Source of the DNA: Jonquetella anthropi DSM 22815 | GTDB lineage: Bacteria; Synergistota; Synergistia; Synergistales; Dethiosulfovibrionaceae | Reading direction: 5' to 3' | NCBI RefSeq assembly: GCF_000237805.1 | Contig: NZ_CM001376.1 | Coordinates: 1,230,349 to 1,294,348 of the forward strand | Length of the DNA: 64,000 bases | Part shown: positions 1 through 7,964 of the stretch, in pieces | How positions within the stretch are numbered: position 1 is the stretch's first letter | Layout: every line of letters begins with the position of its first letter | Translations under genes and position numbers: made by a program | Notes under the pieces: generated by a model | Database searches by the model: none | Seen by the model: only the letters and a program-made list of their open reading frames with translations | What the model was told of the DNA's origin: nothing

Positions 1-32
1 TTTTTACGGGCCGTGCCGGAAGCCGGGCAGGG

Positions 33-38
33 TATAAT
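33..38 (+). promoter_or_regulatory. Probable -10 box for the first operon
   Basis: A perfect TATAAT lies 45 bases before the start of the first gene. The upstream -35 region is GC-rich and does not match well, so only the -10 element is supported. Confidence 0.45.
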
Positions 39-83
39 GAAGCCGCGATCCCCTTCGACCAGATCTCCCAAGGAGGGATATTG

Positions 84-650
84 ATGAGTGCTTTTTCATT
101 TTTTGGAGACCACCCGCTCGTTCTCGGCCTGACCATCGGGCTGTGCGGCGTCGTCTTTGTGACGATCAACGGCTGGCTGCGGCTGCATCGGCTCAAACAG
201 TACCTGCAGACCCACCTGACGATGACGAACAAGGCGCACAGCGAGCTTCTCAAGGAAAACGACGAGCTGAAGACCAAGTGTGCCAACCTCGAAAAATCGC
301 TGGCCATGCTCTCGCAGAAGACGTCGGCCGCGGAAAAGAAGACCCTTTTAGCCTACGATCAGACGCTTCACCAGCTGTTTCTTAAAATGCCTGGCTTTGC
401 CACCGCGTGGGAAGAAGCCCTGCGGGAAACTCAGGCGGAGATGGACAAAAGCGAGTCCGGGCTCAAACCGTTGTTGAACCGAATCTTTCACCCGTCGCTG
501 TTCGCTTCGTCCGCCGACGCCAAGCGCCCGGGAGAAGAAAGTCAAACCGCTGAGACGAATCAGACGGCCGACGCCGAGGTGACGGCCGAAGAGAAAAAAG
601 AACCGGCCGACCCAGCAGGCCAGCCGGAAGACAGTCAGGAGGAACGATAA
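84..650 (+). CDS. Small membrane-anchored coiled-coil protein, unknown function
   Basis: This encodes a 188-residue protein that I do not recognise. It has one hydrophobic segment at about residues 9-32, then a charged heptad-rich stretch (about 45-90) likely to form a coiled coil, and an acidic, low-complexity tail from about 145 to the end rich in Glu, Ala and Thr. The ATG at 84 is preferred over the TTG just before it because an AGGAGG lies 7 bases upstream. The next gene starts 2 bases after its stop, so the two are cotranscribed. The topology (short anchor plus cytoplasmic coil) recalls small envelope or division-associated proteins, but no family motif supports a function. Confidence 0.8.
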   Translation: MSAFSFFGDHPLVLGLTIGLCGVVFVTINGWLRLHRLKQYLQTHLTMTNKAHSELLKENDELKTKCANLEKSLAMLSQKTSAAEKKTLLAYDQTLHQLFLKMPGFATAWEEALRETQAEMDKSESGLKPLLNRIFHPSLFASSADAKRPGEESQTAETNQTADAEVTAEEKKEPADPAGQPEDSQEER

Positions 651-652
651 CC

Positions 653-1060
653 GTGCCGGACTTTGAACTCAAGATCGTGTCGGACGCACCAGTTGAAGAC
701 GTGATTGAACTTTACAAGGACGCCGGCTGGTGGGAAGAAGGCTGGAGCCGGGACGCGGCAAAGGCGATGATATCCGGCTCGTTCCGTTTCGCCGGCCTGT
801 TCCGAGACGGGCAGCTGGTCGGCATGGGTCGTGCCCTGTCCGACGGCGTCAGCGACGCGTACATTCAGGACGTGGTCATCCGCAGCGACCTGCGGGAACA
901 GGGATGGGGCCTTCACCTCGTCCAGCTGCTGATCACCGAGCTGAAATCGGCTGGCATCGACTGGATCGGGCTCATCGGCGTCCCCGGCTCAGAGAACTTC
1001 TACCGCAAGTTGGGCTTCTCCGTCATGAAGGACTTCGTCCCGATGAAGCTCCAGTGCTGA
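653..1060 (+). CDS. GNAT-family N-acetyltransferase
   Basis: This 135-residue protein has the single-domain GNAT length and layout. An acceptor-side N-terminus is followed by the beta4 strand YIQDVVIRSDLREQGWG, which resembles the V-x-x-x-x-R-x-x-G-x-G acetyl-CoA pyrophosphate loop (here R-E-Q-G-W-G). It ends with the FYRKLGF motif typical of the C-terminal part of the fold. The start is GTG, with AGGAGG 9 bases upstream inside the preceding gene's end. The acceptor substrate cannot be read from sequence. There is no terminator directly after it, so transcription may run on, antisense to the next gene. Confidence 0.88.
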   Translation: MPDFELKIVSDAPVEDVIELYKDAGWWEEGWSRDAAKAMISGSFRFAGLFRDGQLVGMGRALSDGVSDAYIQDVVIRSDLREQGWGLHLVQLLITELKSAGIDWIGLIGVPGSENFYRKLGFSVMKDFVPMKLQC

Positions 1061-1075
1061 GGCCTGCCGAACGTC

Positions 1076-1699
1076 TTATTTCCCTTTCAGCCCTGCCTTC
1101 TCCCGACCAGCCCGCTCGACCTCTTCAAGGCAAATTGCCAGAACCTGCTCGTACGTCTTCTGATCAGGACAGTACAGCCGCTGAATTGCCACCCAGCCGG
1201 AAGAGAGCGTGACCGTCCGGCACCACCGGTGAGGGACCACGGCGCGCACCCGGTGCCACTCGATCCACTTTCCCTTTCCCCAGCCTGACACCGAACCTTC
1301 AGGCACCGGCCACGGCGCGAGGGAAAAGAAGTGCGCCCACGATGTGAAGCTGATCTTCGGCGACGCGCCCTTGGCGGTCTCGCAGTCCGACCCGGAACCG
1401 TTCAGCACGTATCGGGCGAAAAAGCGGTTCCGCAGGAAAAAGACCCCGGCGACAAAAAAGAACCCCAAGAAGATCAACACAATCGCCGCCATCAGCTTGA
1501 AAACCGAAAAGACGACCGCCGGGTCTGCCGGCGGCTCCAGCCAGCTGACGATGACCGAGACGAGCGTAGAAGGAACGAACCACGCCAGCCCGGAAAAGAC
1601 CAGCAGGTCGTACAGGATAAACAGGTTAGTCATCAGAGGCACGCCGGCCTCCCATGTCAGGAAGTTCTCTCCGGCGTACTTGTCCGAACGGTCTTTCAT
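1076..1699 (-). CDS. Two-helix membrane protein, unknown function
   Basis: This 207-residue protein has two long hydrophobic segments (about residues 22-48 and 62-88) followed by a soluble C-terminal half rich in Trp, Arg and Val. I recognise no family. The start is ATG with AAAGGGG 9 bases upstream. It converges on the preceding acetyltransferase gene with a 15-base gap and no visible terminator between them. Being alone on this strand, it appears to be monocistronic. Confidence 0.75.
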   Translation of the reverse strand: MKDRSDKYAGENFLTWEAGVPLMTNLFILYDLLVFSGLAWFVPSTLVSVIVSWLEPPADPAVVFSVFKLMAAIVLIFLGFFFVAGVFFLRNRFFARYVLNGSGSDCETAKGASPKISFTSWAHFFSLAPWPVPEGSVSGWGKGKWIEWHRVRAVVPHRWCRTVTLSSGWVAIQRLYCPDQKTYEQVLAICLEEVERAGREKAGLKGK

Positions 1700-1748
1700 G
1701 TTTGCGGCCCCTTTCAGCAGGCGGCATCACGTCGCCGCCGTCACAGTC

Positions 1749-1754
1749 ATCATA
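1749..1754 (-). promoter_or_regulatory. Probable extended -10 promoter for the reverse-strand membrane protein gene
   Basis: On the reverse strand this reads TGATATGAT, an extended -10 element, about 50 bases before the ATG at 1699. No good -35 is visible. Confidence 0.4.
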
Positions 1755-1832
1755 TCACGCGGCGGCGGGTTCTGGCTCGCCCTTTCAGAAGCTCTTCCTC
1801 GACAGCTCAGCATCTTTTCTCCGAACGAATTG

Positions 1833-1866
1833 AACGTCCCGGCCTGAAGGCCGGGACGTTTTTTTG
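1833..1866 (+). terminator. Intrinsic terminator, forward strand
   Basis: A 12-bp perfect stem (AACGTCCCGGCC with its complement) closed by TGAA is followed by a run of T. It points forward, but the gene immediately to its left is on the other strand. It may therefore end read-through from the acetyltransferase operon, or act as an attenuator ahead of the carbamoyltransferase gene. Confidence 0.85.
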
Positions 1867-1919
1867 CGCCGCCCTTTCGCCCGCCCTTCAAACGATTTCA
1901 GGGACTTTTATTTTTTGTA

Positions 1920-1948
1920 GTGCAATCGGTTGCATTTCATGTTACAAT
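1920..1948 (+). promoter_or_regulatory. Promoter and operator candidate for the carbamoyltransferase-asparaginase pair
   Basis: TGTTACAAT (1940-1948) is an extended -10 element. At 17-bp spacing the -35 is poor (GTGCAA, 1920-1925). The 14-base inverted repeat TGCAATCGGTTGCA (1921-1934) overlaps the -35 region, where a repressor could bind. The rest of the 1700-2000 gap holds the terminator at 1833-1866 and the reverse promoter. Confidence 0.5.
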
Positions 1949-2000
1949 GCGTCGGTCAAAACGATTTTCGCCAAAAATCACCGGAAAGGACTTGATCGAC

Positions 2001-3017
2001 GTGTCTGTTTCTTCTTCGTTCGCTCCTCTGTCCATTTATGATGAGCTGGCGGCTACCGAACTGAAGGGCCGCAACCTTGAGTTCCTCACTGACTTGACGA
2101 AAGACCAGTTCGAGCACCTGTTTACCGCTGCGGCCATGCTTGAGCCGTTCTCCCGCGGCGGCGTCCGGCTGATGGAAGGCAAAGTCCTCTGCGCCCTGTT
2201 CTTCCAGCCGTCCACTAGGACCCGGTTCAGCACCGAGCTCGCCATGCTCCGGCTGGGCGGAACGGTCATCTCGGAGTCCAACCCCGCTGTCGCTTCGTCG
2301 GCCGCCAAGGGTGAGTCCCTGGCCGACCACTTAGCCACCGCGTCGTGCTACGCCAACATCATCGGTCTGCGCCACCCCGACTACGCGACCGTCCGCGCGG
2401 CGCTGCCGTCGGCGAACGTGCCGGTCATCAGCTGCGGCTGGGGCAACGAGACTCACCCCACCCAAGGGCTGCTCGACATGTACACCGCGTGGCGGGCGTT
2501 CGGCAACCGAATGGACGGACTGAAGGTCTGTCTGGCCTCTCCTGACATGTCCCGCGGCCGGGCGGCCCACTCGTTTGCCATGGGCCTTGCCGCCATGGGA
2601 GCGCACATCACCTACGCGGCCCTTTCCGAGCACCCGATCCCGGATCTTGTGATGGATAAGCTCCGCGCGGCAGGCGCCGACCTCACCGTCGAATACGACC
2701 TGACCAACGACGAGTTCTTGAGCCTGCTGGCCGAACACGACCTGTGCTACCTGCCGGGCTGCTGCGTCCCCAAGGACAACCCGGACGCCCGCAACGACTT
2801 TATGGAAAAAATCTCCCGGTTCTATATCCGGCGGAGCGACTTGGAGAAGATCAAGTCGATAACCGGCAAAACGGTCGGCCTCATGCACGCCCTGCCGCGC
2901 AACGAGTGCGAGTTCGACCAGTCAATCGACAGCTCGGAGTTCGAGCTCTATTTCAAACAGATGCGCTTCAGCGTGCCGCTTCGCATGGCCTTAGTGGCCA
3001 GCATGGTCGGAGCTTAG
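2001..3017 (+). CDS. Aspartate/ornithine carbamoyltransferase family enzyme, PyrB-like
   Basis: This enzyme should transfer the carbamoyl group of carbamoyl phosphate to an amino acid. The carbamoyl-phosphate site is intact: STRTR (71-75), the 80s-loop SAAKGES (100-106), HPTQ (152-155), SRGR (184-187) and HALPR (296-300). The order and the C-terminal helix resemble aspartate carbamoyltransferase (PyrB) more than ornithine carbamoyltransferase, which would have HCLP. However, the Arg-x-Gln that binds aspartate in E. coli PyrB (R229, Q231) aligns with Gly-Cys-Cys (253-255), so the substrate is uncertain. It has 338 residues, somewhat longer than the roughly 310 of PyrB. The GTG at 2001 has GGAAAGGA 10 bases upstream. 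Asparaginase follows after 4 bases, and no pyrI or other pyr gene is nearby. Confidence 0.85.
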   Translation: MSVSSSFAPLSIYDELAATELKGRNLEFLTDLTKDQFEHLFTAAAMLEPFSRGGVRLMEGKVLCALFFQPSTRTRFSTELAMLRLGGTVISESNPAVASSAAKGESLADHLATASCYANIIGLRHPDYATVRAALPSANVPVISCGWGNETHPTQGLLDMYTAWRAFGNRMDGLKVCLASPDMSRGRAAHSFAMGLAAMGAHITYAALSEHPIPDLVMDKLRAAGADLTVEYDLTNDEFLSLLAEHDLCYLPGCCVPKDNPDARNDFMEKISRFYIRRSDLEKIKSITGKTVGLMHALPRNECEFDQSIDSSEFELYFKQMRFSVPLRMALVASMVGA

Positions 3018-3021
3018 CTTC

Positions 3022-3990
3022 ATGAAACTCGTGGCGTTTGCCACCGGCGGGACGATCGCCTCAACGCGGGGAGATCACGGGCTGGCCGCCGCGCTACCGG
3101 GAAGCGGACTGACCGCCGGCTGCGGTTTCGACGAGGTGCGCGAGGCGTTTTGCCTTCCAAGCCCGGAACTCTCGCCCGCCGACTGGCTCAGCTTGGCTCG
3201 GGAAATGGAAGGCTGTCCGGACGCCGACGGTTTCGTGGTCACCCACGGAACCGACACCATGACGTCGGCCGCAGCGACGCTCGCCTTTCTCGGCGCGGGA
3301 GGTGCCCGTCCGGTCGTGCTCACCGGCGCCATGAAAGCGCCTAGCGAACCGGGAGCCGACGGCCCAACGAACCTAAAAGACGCGGAACTGTTCGCGAGAG
3401 AGTTGGCCCGGCGAAAAATACGCGGCGTCTTTCTGGCGTTCGGCGGCTCGCTCCTCTGGGGCGCCGGACTGGTCAAGCGCCACTGGACGCGGCCCGACGG
3501 TTTTCTCACGCCCGCCTGCCCAGCGCTCGGCCGAATTGAAGGCGGCTCTGCCCGGCTCAACACGGAAGAACTCGCGTCCCACTCGCCTCGGCTCGACGTT
3601 CCACTGCCCCACGCCCTGCCGTCTGTCTTTGGGATAAAAATACACCCCGGCCTGACCTCTGAAGCGCTGCTCGCTTGGCTGCCGCTGGCCAGCGGGTTTG
3701 TCATCGAAAGCTACGGCTGCGGCTCCGGGCCGATCGACGGGCCCTGCTCGATCATGCCGTTTCTGCTTCAAGCGGCCCGCGCCGGCAAGCCGGTCGTCAA
3801 CGTGACCGACGCGGAGGACGGCGTCGACCTGACGCGATACCGAAACGGCCAGATAGCCGCCGAGGCTGGCATGCTGTCGGGGCGTCGGATGACCTTTCAG
3901 GCCGCCTGCGCCCGACTGTCGTGCCTGTTGGCCCGCCAAGCTGACGGGCCGTTTGCCTCCCTCTGGGAAGAAAGCATCTGCGGGGAGTAA
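3022..3990 (+). CDS. ansA: L-asparaginase (type I/II family)
   Basis: This enzyme hydrolyses asparagine to aspartate and ammonia. Both catalytic threonine signatures are present: TGGTIAST near the N-terminus (residues 8-15) and VTHGTDTM at about 73-80, followed by the LTGAM strand. The length, 322 residues, is normal. No signal peptide is visible (it begins MKLVAFATGG), so it should be cytoplasmic. It lies 4 bases after the carbamoyltransferase gene and is almost certainly cotranscribed. The pair could convert asparagine to aspartate and then to a carbamoylated product, but the altered aspartate site in the partner leaves that open. A terminator follows. Confidence 0.93.
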   Translation: MKLVAFATGGTIASTRGDHGLAAALPGSGLTAGCGFDEVREAFCLPSPELSPADWLSLAREMEGCPDADGFVVTHGTDTMTSAAATLAFLGAGGARPVVLTGAMKAPSEPGADGPTNLKDAELFARELARRKIRGVFLAFGGSLLWGAGLVKRHWTRPDGFLTPACPALGRIEGGSARLNTEELASHSPRLDVPLPHALPSVFGIKIHPGLTSEALLAWLPLASGFVIESYGCGSGPIDGPCSIMPFLLQAARAGKPVVNVTDAEDGVDLTRYRNGQIAAEAGMLSGRRMTFQAACARLSCLLARQADGPFASLWEESICGE

Positions 3991-4003
3991 ACTTGAAAAA
4001 ATA

Positions 4004-4041
4004 AGCAGGCGTTCGCCGACTCGGCGGACGCCTGCTCTTTT
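4004..4041 (+). terminator. Intrinsic terminator after asparaginase
   Basis: AGCAGGCGTTCGCCGA pairs with a downstream complement ending GCCTGCT, followed by CTTTT. It closes the carbamoyltransferase-asparaginase operon. Confidence 0.85.
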
Positions 4042-4066
4042 GTGCCAGAAAACGGCATTTCGGTTA

Positions 4067-4075
4067 TGCTATAAT
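4067..4075 (+). promoter_or_regulatory. Extended -10 promoter for the peptide transporter operon
   Basis: TGCTATAAT gives a perfect -10 with the TGn extension, 38 bases before the first permease start. The -35 is weak, as is common for extended -10 promoters. Confidence 0.6.
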
Positions 4076-4112
4076 ATTTTAACATAGTAAATTATTTTAG
4101 CGGGTGATACGC

Positions 4113-5039
4113 ATGTTTAATTACGTCGTGAGGAAGATCCTCTACACGATTCCTGTCGTCTGGGGCGTGGTGACGGCCGTGTTCATCCTCATCAACATCG
4201 TTCCGGGAGACCCGGCGATGATCATGATGGGACAACGAGGGGATCCGCAGACTTTGGAGCAGATTCGGGCCGACCTGGGGCTCAACCTGCCTCTGAAGGA
4301 TCAGTACGTTCGGTTTCTGTCCCAAATCGTGAAAGGCGATTTCGGCACGTCGTATCGGACCAACGAGAAAGTCCTGACGGCTCTCGTGACCCGGTTCGGC
4401 GCGACGGCCAAGCTGGCGTTTGGCGCGCTGGCAATCGGCACGGTCATCGGGATCGCCGCCGGGATTTTATCGGCGGTGAAGCAGTACTCGGTCTTTGACT
4501 ACTCGGCTATGGTGGTCTCAATTGTGGGCGTCAGCGCCCCGGTATTCTGGGTGGGACTGCTGCTTTTGATGGTCTTCGCCTACGGGCTGGGATGGGTGCC
4601 CGGAGCCGGGTTCGGCGACGGCTCGTTTAAGTACCTTGTGCTGCCGATGACAGCGCTGGGCATCAGGCCGGCAGCCCTCACGGCCCGGCTGACTCGGTCC
4701 TGTATGTTGGAAGTGCTGAGTCAGGACTACGTGCGAACGGCCCGAGCCAAGGGGCTGGGCGAGAAAGTCGTCGTGATCAAGCACACGCTGAAAAACGCCA
4801 TGATTCCGGTCATCACGGTGATCGGGACTCAGATCGCTTCTCTGCTTTCCGGGGCCGTGCTGACCGAGACGATCTTCGCGTGGCCGGGCATCGGCCGGCT
4901 GTCGGTAGACGCGCTGGTCGCCCGGGATTTCCCGATGATTCGGGGGACGGTCATTTTTATGGCGCTGGTCTTCTTGGCCGCCAACCTGATCGTCGATATC
5001 TCCTACGGCCTGTTCGATCCGAGGGTCCGCTATGACTAG
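4113..5039 (+). CDS. dppB: Peptide ABC transporter permease, DppB type
   Basis: This is one of the two membrane subunits of an oligopeptide or dipeptide importer. It has an N-terminal helix, the periplasmic G-D-F-G-x-S-Y region typical of DppB proteins, about six membrane segments, and the cytoplasmic EAA loop (DYVRTARAKGLGEKVVVIKH) that contacts the ATPases. With 308 residues it is the usual size. I place the start at ATG 4113, which has GGGTGAT just upstream. An in-frame GTG at 4104 is an alternative. The gene overlaps the next permease by 8 bases. It is first of a five-gene B-C-D-F-A set. Confidence 0.92.
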   Translation: MFNYVVRKILYTIPVVWGVVTAVFILINIVPGDPAMIMMGQRGDPQTLEQIRADLGLNLPLKDQYVRFLSQIVKGDFGTSYRTNEKVLTALVTRFGATAKLAFGALAIGTVIGIAAGILSAVKQYSVFDYSAMVVSIVGVSAPVFWVGLLLLMVFAYGLGWVPGAGFGDGSFKYLVLPMTALGIRPAALTARLTRSCMLEVLSQDYVRTARAKGLGEKVVVIKHTLKNAMIPVITVIGTQIASLLSGAVLTETIFAWPGIGRLSVDALVARDFPMIRGTVIFMALVFLAANLIVDISYGLFDPRVRYD

Positions 5040-5925
5040 CCCCAAAGCTCCCGCGGAGTCGAGCAAAACTCTCTGGTCGCAGGCGTGGCTGAGGTTTAGG
5101 CGAAACAAGCTGGCGATGCTGGGGCTCTGCATGGTCGCCGTCCTTGTTTTTGCGTCCGTCTTCGCCGGCGTCCTGTCGCCGTTTGACCCGAACAAGCAGC
5201 TCATCTGGGCCGAAGGGGCCAAAGCGAAACTCGCCGGACCGTCGGCGGTTCACTGGCTCGGAACTGACCTGTACGGCCGGGACATTTTGAGCCGAGTGCT
5301 GTACGGTTCGAGAATTTCCCTGCAGATCGGCGTGTTCGCCACCGTCGTGTCGCTGCTGGTCGGCGTGCCGCTCGGGGCTCTCGCCGGGTTTTACGGCGGA
5401 ATGGTGGACGACCTGATCTCTTGGCTGATCAACGTGGTGTTCGCTTTCCCGTTTTTCCTTTTCGTCCTTGCCATCGTTGCGGTTTTTAAGAATCCGGGCA
5501 TGATCGTCATTTTCACGTCCATCGGCCTGGTCTCGTGGGTGTCCATCGCGCGGGTGACCCGAGCCCAGTTCATTGCGCTTCGGGAGCGGGAATACGTCGA
5601 GGCGGTCCGCGCTCTGGGGCTACCAACGCGGCGGATCATCTTCCGACATATTCTGCCCAACGCTTTGGCGCCGATCATCGTCCAAGCCACGCTCGGCATG
5701 GGCGGCGTGATCACCGTCGAAGCCGGGCTGGCGTTTTTAGGCTTCGGAGCCCAACCGCCGACGCCCAGTTGGGGGCTGATGATCTCGGAAGGCCAGCGGT
5801 ATTTGGCGACCGGCCAATGGTGGTGGGCCGTGTTTCCAGGCATCGCCATCATGTTCACCGTTTTGGCCTTTAACTTCGTCGGCGACGGTTTGAGAGACGC
5901 GCTGGACGTCCGGCTGAAACGCTAG
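5032..5925 (+). CDS. dppC: Peptide ABC transporter permease, DppC type
   Basis: This is the second membrane subunit of the peptide importer. It shows the OppC N-terminal helix (about residues 28-50), the periplasmic [15 protein letters not shown] motif at about 75-90, and the EAA loop [21 protein letters not shown]. It ends with the conserved [13 protein letters not shown] tail. The 297-residue length is normal. Its ATG lies inside the end of dppB in another frame, indicating translational coupling. It works with the neighbouring ATPases and binding protein. Confidence 0.93.
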   Translation: MTSPKAPAESSKTLWSQAWLRFRRNKLAMLGLCMVAVLVFASVFAGVLSPFDPNKQLIWAEGAKAKLAGPSAVHWLGTDLYGRDILSRVLYGSRISLQIGVFATVVSLLVGVPLGALAGFYGGMVDDLISWLINVVFAFPFFLFVLAIVAVFKNPGMIVIFTSIGLVSWVSIARVTRAQFIALREREYVEAVRALGLPTRRIIFRHILPNALAPIIVQATLGMGGVITVEAGLAFLGFGAQPPTPSWGLMISEGQRYLATGQWWWAVFPGIAIMFTVLAFNFVGDGLRDALDVRLKR

Positions 5926-5936
5926 GAGGGCCGCCC

Positions 5937-6929
5937 ATGCCGTTACTTGAGGTCAAAGACCTAAAAACCTATTTCGACACCGACGCCGGACTGATGAAAG
6001 CCGTCGACGGGGTCAGCTTCACGGCCCAGCGCGGACAGACGGTCGGCCTGGTCGGCGAGTCGGGGTGCGGCAAGTCCATCACTTCGCTGTCGATCATGCG
6101 CCTTTTGCCCCGGCCGGCCGGCCGAATCGCCGGCGGCTCGGTGACGTTCGACGGACAAGATCTGCTGAAGCTGTCGGAAAAAGAAATGCAGTCCATTCGA
6201 GGCAACCGAATTTCGATGATCTTTCAAGAGCCGATGACGAGTTTGAACCCGGTTCTCACGATCGGCGACCAGATCAGCGAGCCGCTCAGGCTTCACCAAA
6301 AGATGAGCCGCACTGACGCCCGCAATCGAGCGGCCGAACTGTTGGAGATGGTGAGCATTCCGATGCCGCTCCAGCGGCTGAAAGAGTACCCGCACCAGCT
6401 CTCCGGCGGCATGAGGCAGCGGGCGATGATCGCTATGGCTCTGGCCTGCAGTCCGTCGCTGCTGATTGCCGACGAGCCGACGACGGCGCTGGACGTGACG
6501 GTACAGGCTCAGATCCTCGACCTGATGACAAAACTTCAGCAGGAAATGAACTCGGCGATTCTGTTCATCACCCACGATCTGGGCGTCATCGCCCAGATGG
6601 CCCAGTCGGTCGTGGTGATGTACGCCGGCCGGGTCGTGGAACAGGCGCCGGTGACCGACCTGTTCCAAAACCCGCTGCACCCGTACACCCAAGGGCTGAT
6701 GACGTCTATTCCGTCGCTTAACTCCAAGGCGCACCGGCTGTCGGTCATCCCCGGAACAGTGCCGACGCCGCTGAACGCGCCGCCGGGGTGCAAGTTCCAC
6801 ACCCGCTGCAGCCGTTGCTTTGACGAGTGCCGGACTCACGAGCCTCCGCTGTATCAGCTGGGGAAACGTCAGGTTCGCTGCTGGCTCATGAAAGACGGCA
6901 GCCGGCCGGCAAAGGAGGAAGGCCAATGA
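5937..6929 (+). CDS. dppD: Peptide ABC transporter ATPase, DppD type
   Basis: This is one of the two ATPases that power peptide import. Walker A is GESGCGKS (40-47), the ABC signature LSGGMRQR is at about 153-160, and Walker B with the catalytic glutamate ([12 protein letters not shown]) follows. The C-terminal oligopeptide-transporter domain carries the cysteine cluster ([14 protein letters not shown]) that in this family binds an iron-sulphur cluster or metal. The length is 330 residues. The start is ATG with AGGAGGG upstream. The stop overlaps the next ATG as ATGA. Confidence 0.93.
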   Translation: MPLLEVKDLKTYFDTDAGLMKAVDGVSFTAQRGQTVGLVGESGCGKSITSLSIMRLLPRPAGRIAGGSVTFDGQDLLKLSEKEMQSIRGNRISMIFQEPMTSLNPVLTIGDQISEPLRLHQKMSRTDARNRAAELLEMVSIPMPLQRLKEYPHQLSGGMRQRAMIAMALACSPSLLIADEPTTALDVTVQAQILDLMTKLQQEMNSAILFITHDLGVIAQMAQSVVVMYAGRVVEQAPVTDLFQNPLHPYTQGLMTSIPSLNSKAHRLSVIPGTVPTPLNAPPGCKFHTRCSRCFDECRTHEPPLYQLGKRQVRCWLMKDGSRPAKEEGQ

Positions 6930-7903
6930 ACGGCGGGACGCCTCTCATCGAAGCCCGGAACCTGAAAAAGTACTTCCCTATTCGCCGGGGCGTGTTCAAG
7001 AAGACCGTCGGCTACGTGAAGGCCCTAGACGGCGTATCTCTGTCAATCCGGCAGGGCGAAACTCTCGGGCTGGTCGGTGAGTCGGGGTGCGGCAAGTCGA
7101 CCTTCGGCCGGACCCTCATGCACCTGCTGGAGCCGACTGGCGGCGACGTGCTTTTCAAGGGCGCAAGCCTGTCCAAGCAGCTGGCGGAAGACCCGGCAAA
7201 AGTCCGGCGGGCGATTCAGATCATCTTTCAGGATCCGTATGGGAGCCTGAACCCTCGGATGACCGTCTCTGAAATTGTCGGCGAGGCCGTCAAGTATCAC
7301 CGACTGGTCACGGGCAAAGCCGAACTGGACAGCTATGTGACCCAAGTCATCGTCAAAGCCGGTCTGCTGCCCGAGCACAGGTTCCGTTACCCTCACGAGT
7401 TCTCCGGAGGCCAGAGACAGCGGATCGGCATCGCCCGAGCTCTGGCCATGAAGCCTGAGTTCATCGTCTGCGACGAGCCGGTCAGCGCTCTGGACGTGTC
7501 CATTCAGAGCCAAGTTCTCAACCAGTTTTTGGACCTGCAGGAGGAATTCGGGCTCACGTACCTGTTCATCACTCACGATTTGTCGGTCGTCAGGTTCTTG
7601 TCGGACCGAATCGCCATCATGTATTTGGGCGGTTTGGTCGAAGTGGCCGATGCTGAAGATGTGTTTTCCAACCCGCTTCACCCGTACACGCAGGCCCTTC
7701 TTTCGGCTATTCCGATGCCGGACCCGACGCAGCGGGGACAGCGGATTCTCCTGTCGGGCGACCTGCCGTCGCCGGCCAATCCGCCTGCAGGCTGCCGCTT
7801 CCACACCCGGTGCCGGTACGCCTTAAAACGCTGTCATGAGGAAACGCCGGCCATGAAGGACGCCGGCGGCGGGCACTTGATCGCCTGTTTCCTGCACGAT
7901 TAG
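6926..7903 (+). CDS. dppF: Peptide ABC transporter ATPase, DppF type
   Basis: This is the partner ATPase of DppD. It has Walker A GESGCGKS at 51-58, the signature [15 protein letters not shown], Walker [13 protein letters not shown] and the H-loop ITHDLSVV. The C-terminal cysteine cluster ([14 protein letters not shown]) is conserved. Length is 325 residues. The start is ATG 6926, set by AAAGGAGG 8 bases upstream and by a 4-base overlap with dppD. A longer in-frame reading upstream lies entirely within dppD and has no separate ribosome site. Confidence 0.93.
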   Translation: MNGGTPLIEARNLKKYFPIRRGVFKKTVGYVKALDGVSLSIRQGETLGLVGESGCGKSTFGRTLMHLLEPTGGDVLFKGASLSKQLAEDPAKVRRAIQIIFQDPYGSLNPRMTVSEIVGEAVKYHRLVTGKAELDSYVTQVIVKAGLLPEHRFRYPHEFSGGQRQRIGIARALAMKPEFIVCDEPVSALDVSIQSQVLNQFLDLQEEFGLTYLFITHDLSVVRFLSDRIAIMYLGGLVEVADAEDVFSNPLHPYTQALLSAIPMPDPTQRGQRILLSGDLPSPANPPAGCRFHTRCRYALKRCHEETPAMKDAGGGHLIACFLHD

Positions 7904-7964
7904 TTTTGTGTTCCCCCCCTGTGAGGGGTTTGAAACGACATACACACAAAGGAGGCAAAAATCA

